A DNA stretch of 64,000 bases from Marisediminitalea lipolytica. Lineage in GTDB: Bacteria; Pseudomonadota; Gammaproteobacteria; Enterobacterales; Alteromonadaceae. The notes beneath the pieces are model-generated. The model made no database searches. It saw only the letters and a program-made list of their open reading frames with translations, and was not told the origin of the DNA. The stretch covers positions 106,101 through 170,100 of the forward strand of contig NZ_MJIC01000001.1 in the NCBI RefSeq assembly GCF_001758465.1, read 5' to 3'. Made by a program: the position numbers and the translations under genes. Within the stretch, counting starts at the first letter, position 1; each line of letters opens with the position of its first letter. This document shows positions 63,981-64,000 of this stretch, in pieces.

Positions 63981-64000
63981 GTATAACAATCGAATGTTGG
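63981..64000 (+). repeat. Start of the attC of cassette 19
   Basis: GTATAACAATCGAATGTTGG at the window end matches the left end of the site at 53750 (ACATAACAATCAAATGTTGG). The rest lies outside. Confidence 0.8.

Larger units (their letters stand above)
49124..64000. mobile_element. Sedentary chromosomal integron with at least 19 cassettes
   Basis: A minus-strand IntI-type integrase gene lies next to an attI-like junction (GTTATGT at 50378), followed by a head-to-tail array of gene cassettes. I locate 18 complete attC sites and the start of another at 63981. Most genes read in the same direction and end at the start of their attC. attC sites are mostly 90-120 bases and alike, as in chromosomal integrons; three (after cassettes 3, 16 and 17) are short and different. 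The array continues beyond the window. Confidence 0.95.

Overview
The window looks like a chromosomal segment of a marine-type gammaproteobacterium, most likely Alteromonadales (Alteromonadaceae-like). The support is gene content and order: thrS-infC-rpmI-rplT, pheS-pheT-ihfA, csiV next to mfd, and an integron integrase with long chromosomal-type attC sites. The genus cannot be fixed from sequence alone.

Region 1 (1-49 kb) is an ordinary core-type chromosome. It starts with a truncated amidase gene, an ABC exporter pair and an RpiR-type regulator; two matching palindromes suggest one small regulon. Two tandem carbonic anhydrase-SulP pairs follow (3.6-8.4 kb), with a divergent LysR regulator and a conserved T-N11-A element at the same distance upstream of each pair. 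Then come a CPBP-type membrane protein, a DUF3080 lipoprotein, a fructosamine-kinase-like protein, a DASS transporter, rluF, and the thrS-infC-rpmI-rplT cluster, where infC starts at ATT. A PhoX-like lipoprotein with a collagen-like linker sits beside a di-haem lipoprotein. A LysR/RND efflux locus, a CsbD-like protein, a TonB receptor, an isochorismatase-fold hydrolase and pheST-ihfA follow. The segment ends with a frameshifted acetyltransferase, ybaK, a penicillin-acylase-like hydrolase, nagZ, a cobalamin adenosyltransferase, csiV, mfd, a PilZ-like protein, a LolC/E-type permease and a phosphoribosyltransferase.

Region 2 (49.1-64 kb, running off the end) is a sedentary chromosomal integron. 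A tyrosine recombinase of the IntI type on the minus strand faces away from a cassette array. The array has 18 complete attC sites and the start of a nineteenth. Cassettes carry mostly unknown small proteins: membrane proteins, lipoproteins, a permuted NlpC/P60-like protein, DUF3024 and DUF3800 proteins, an apparently circularly permuted acyl-carrier-like protein without the modified serine, and a 32-residue proline-rich peptide. Two toxin-antitoxin modules (StbDE/RelBE-like, inverted; HigBA-like, with a perfect palindrome in front) probably stabilise the array. Two cassettes have no convincing gene but share a 3' element with a hairpin. One 3.1-kb cassette carries two genes (a CPBP protease and a beta-lactamase-fold/DUF6544-like fusion) and ends in a short attC of a different type.

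The best candidates for something undescribed are the permuted carrier protein, the non-coding cassette pair, the proline-rich peptide, and the paired inverted repeats between intI and the first cassette.
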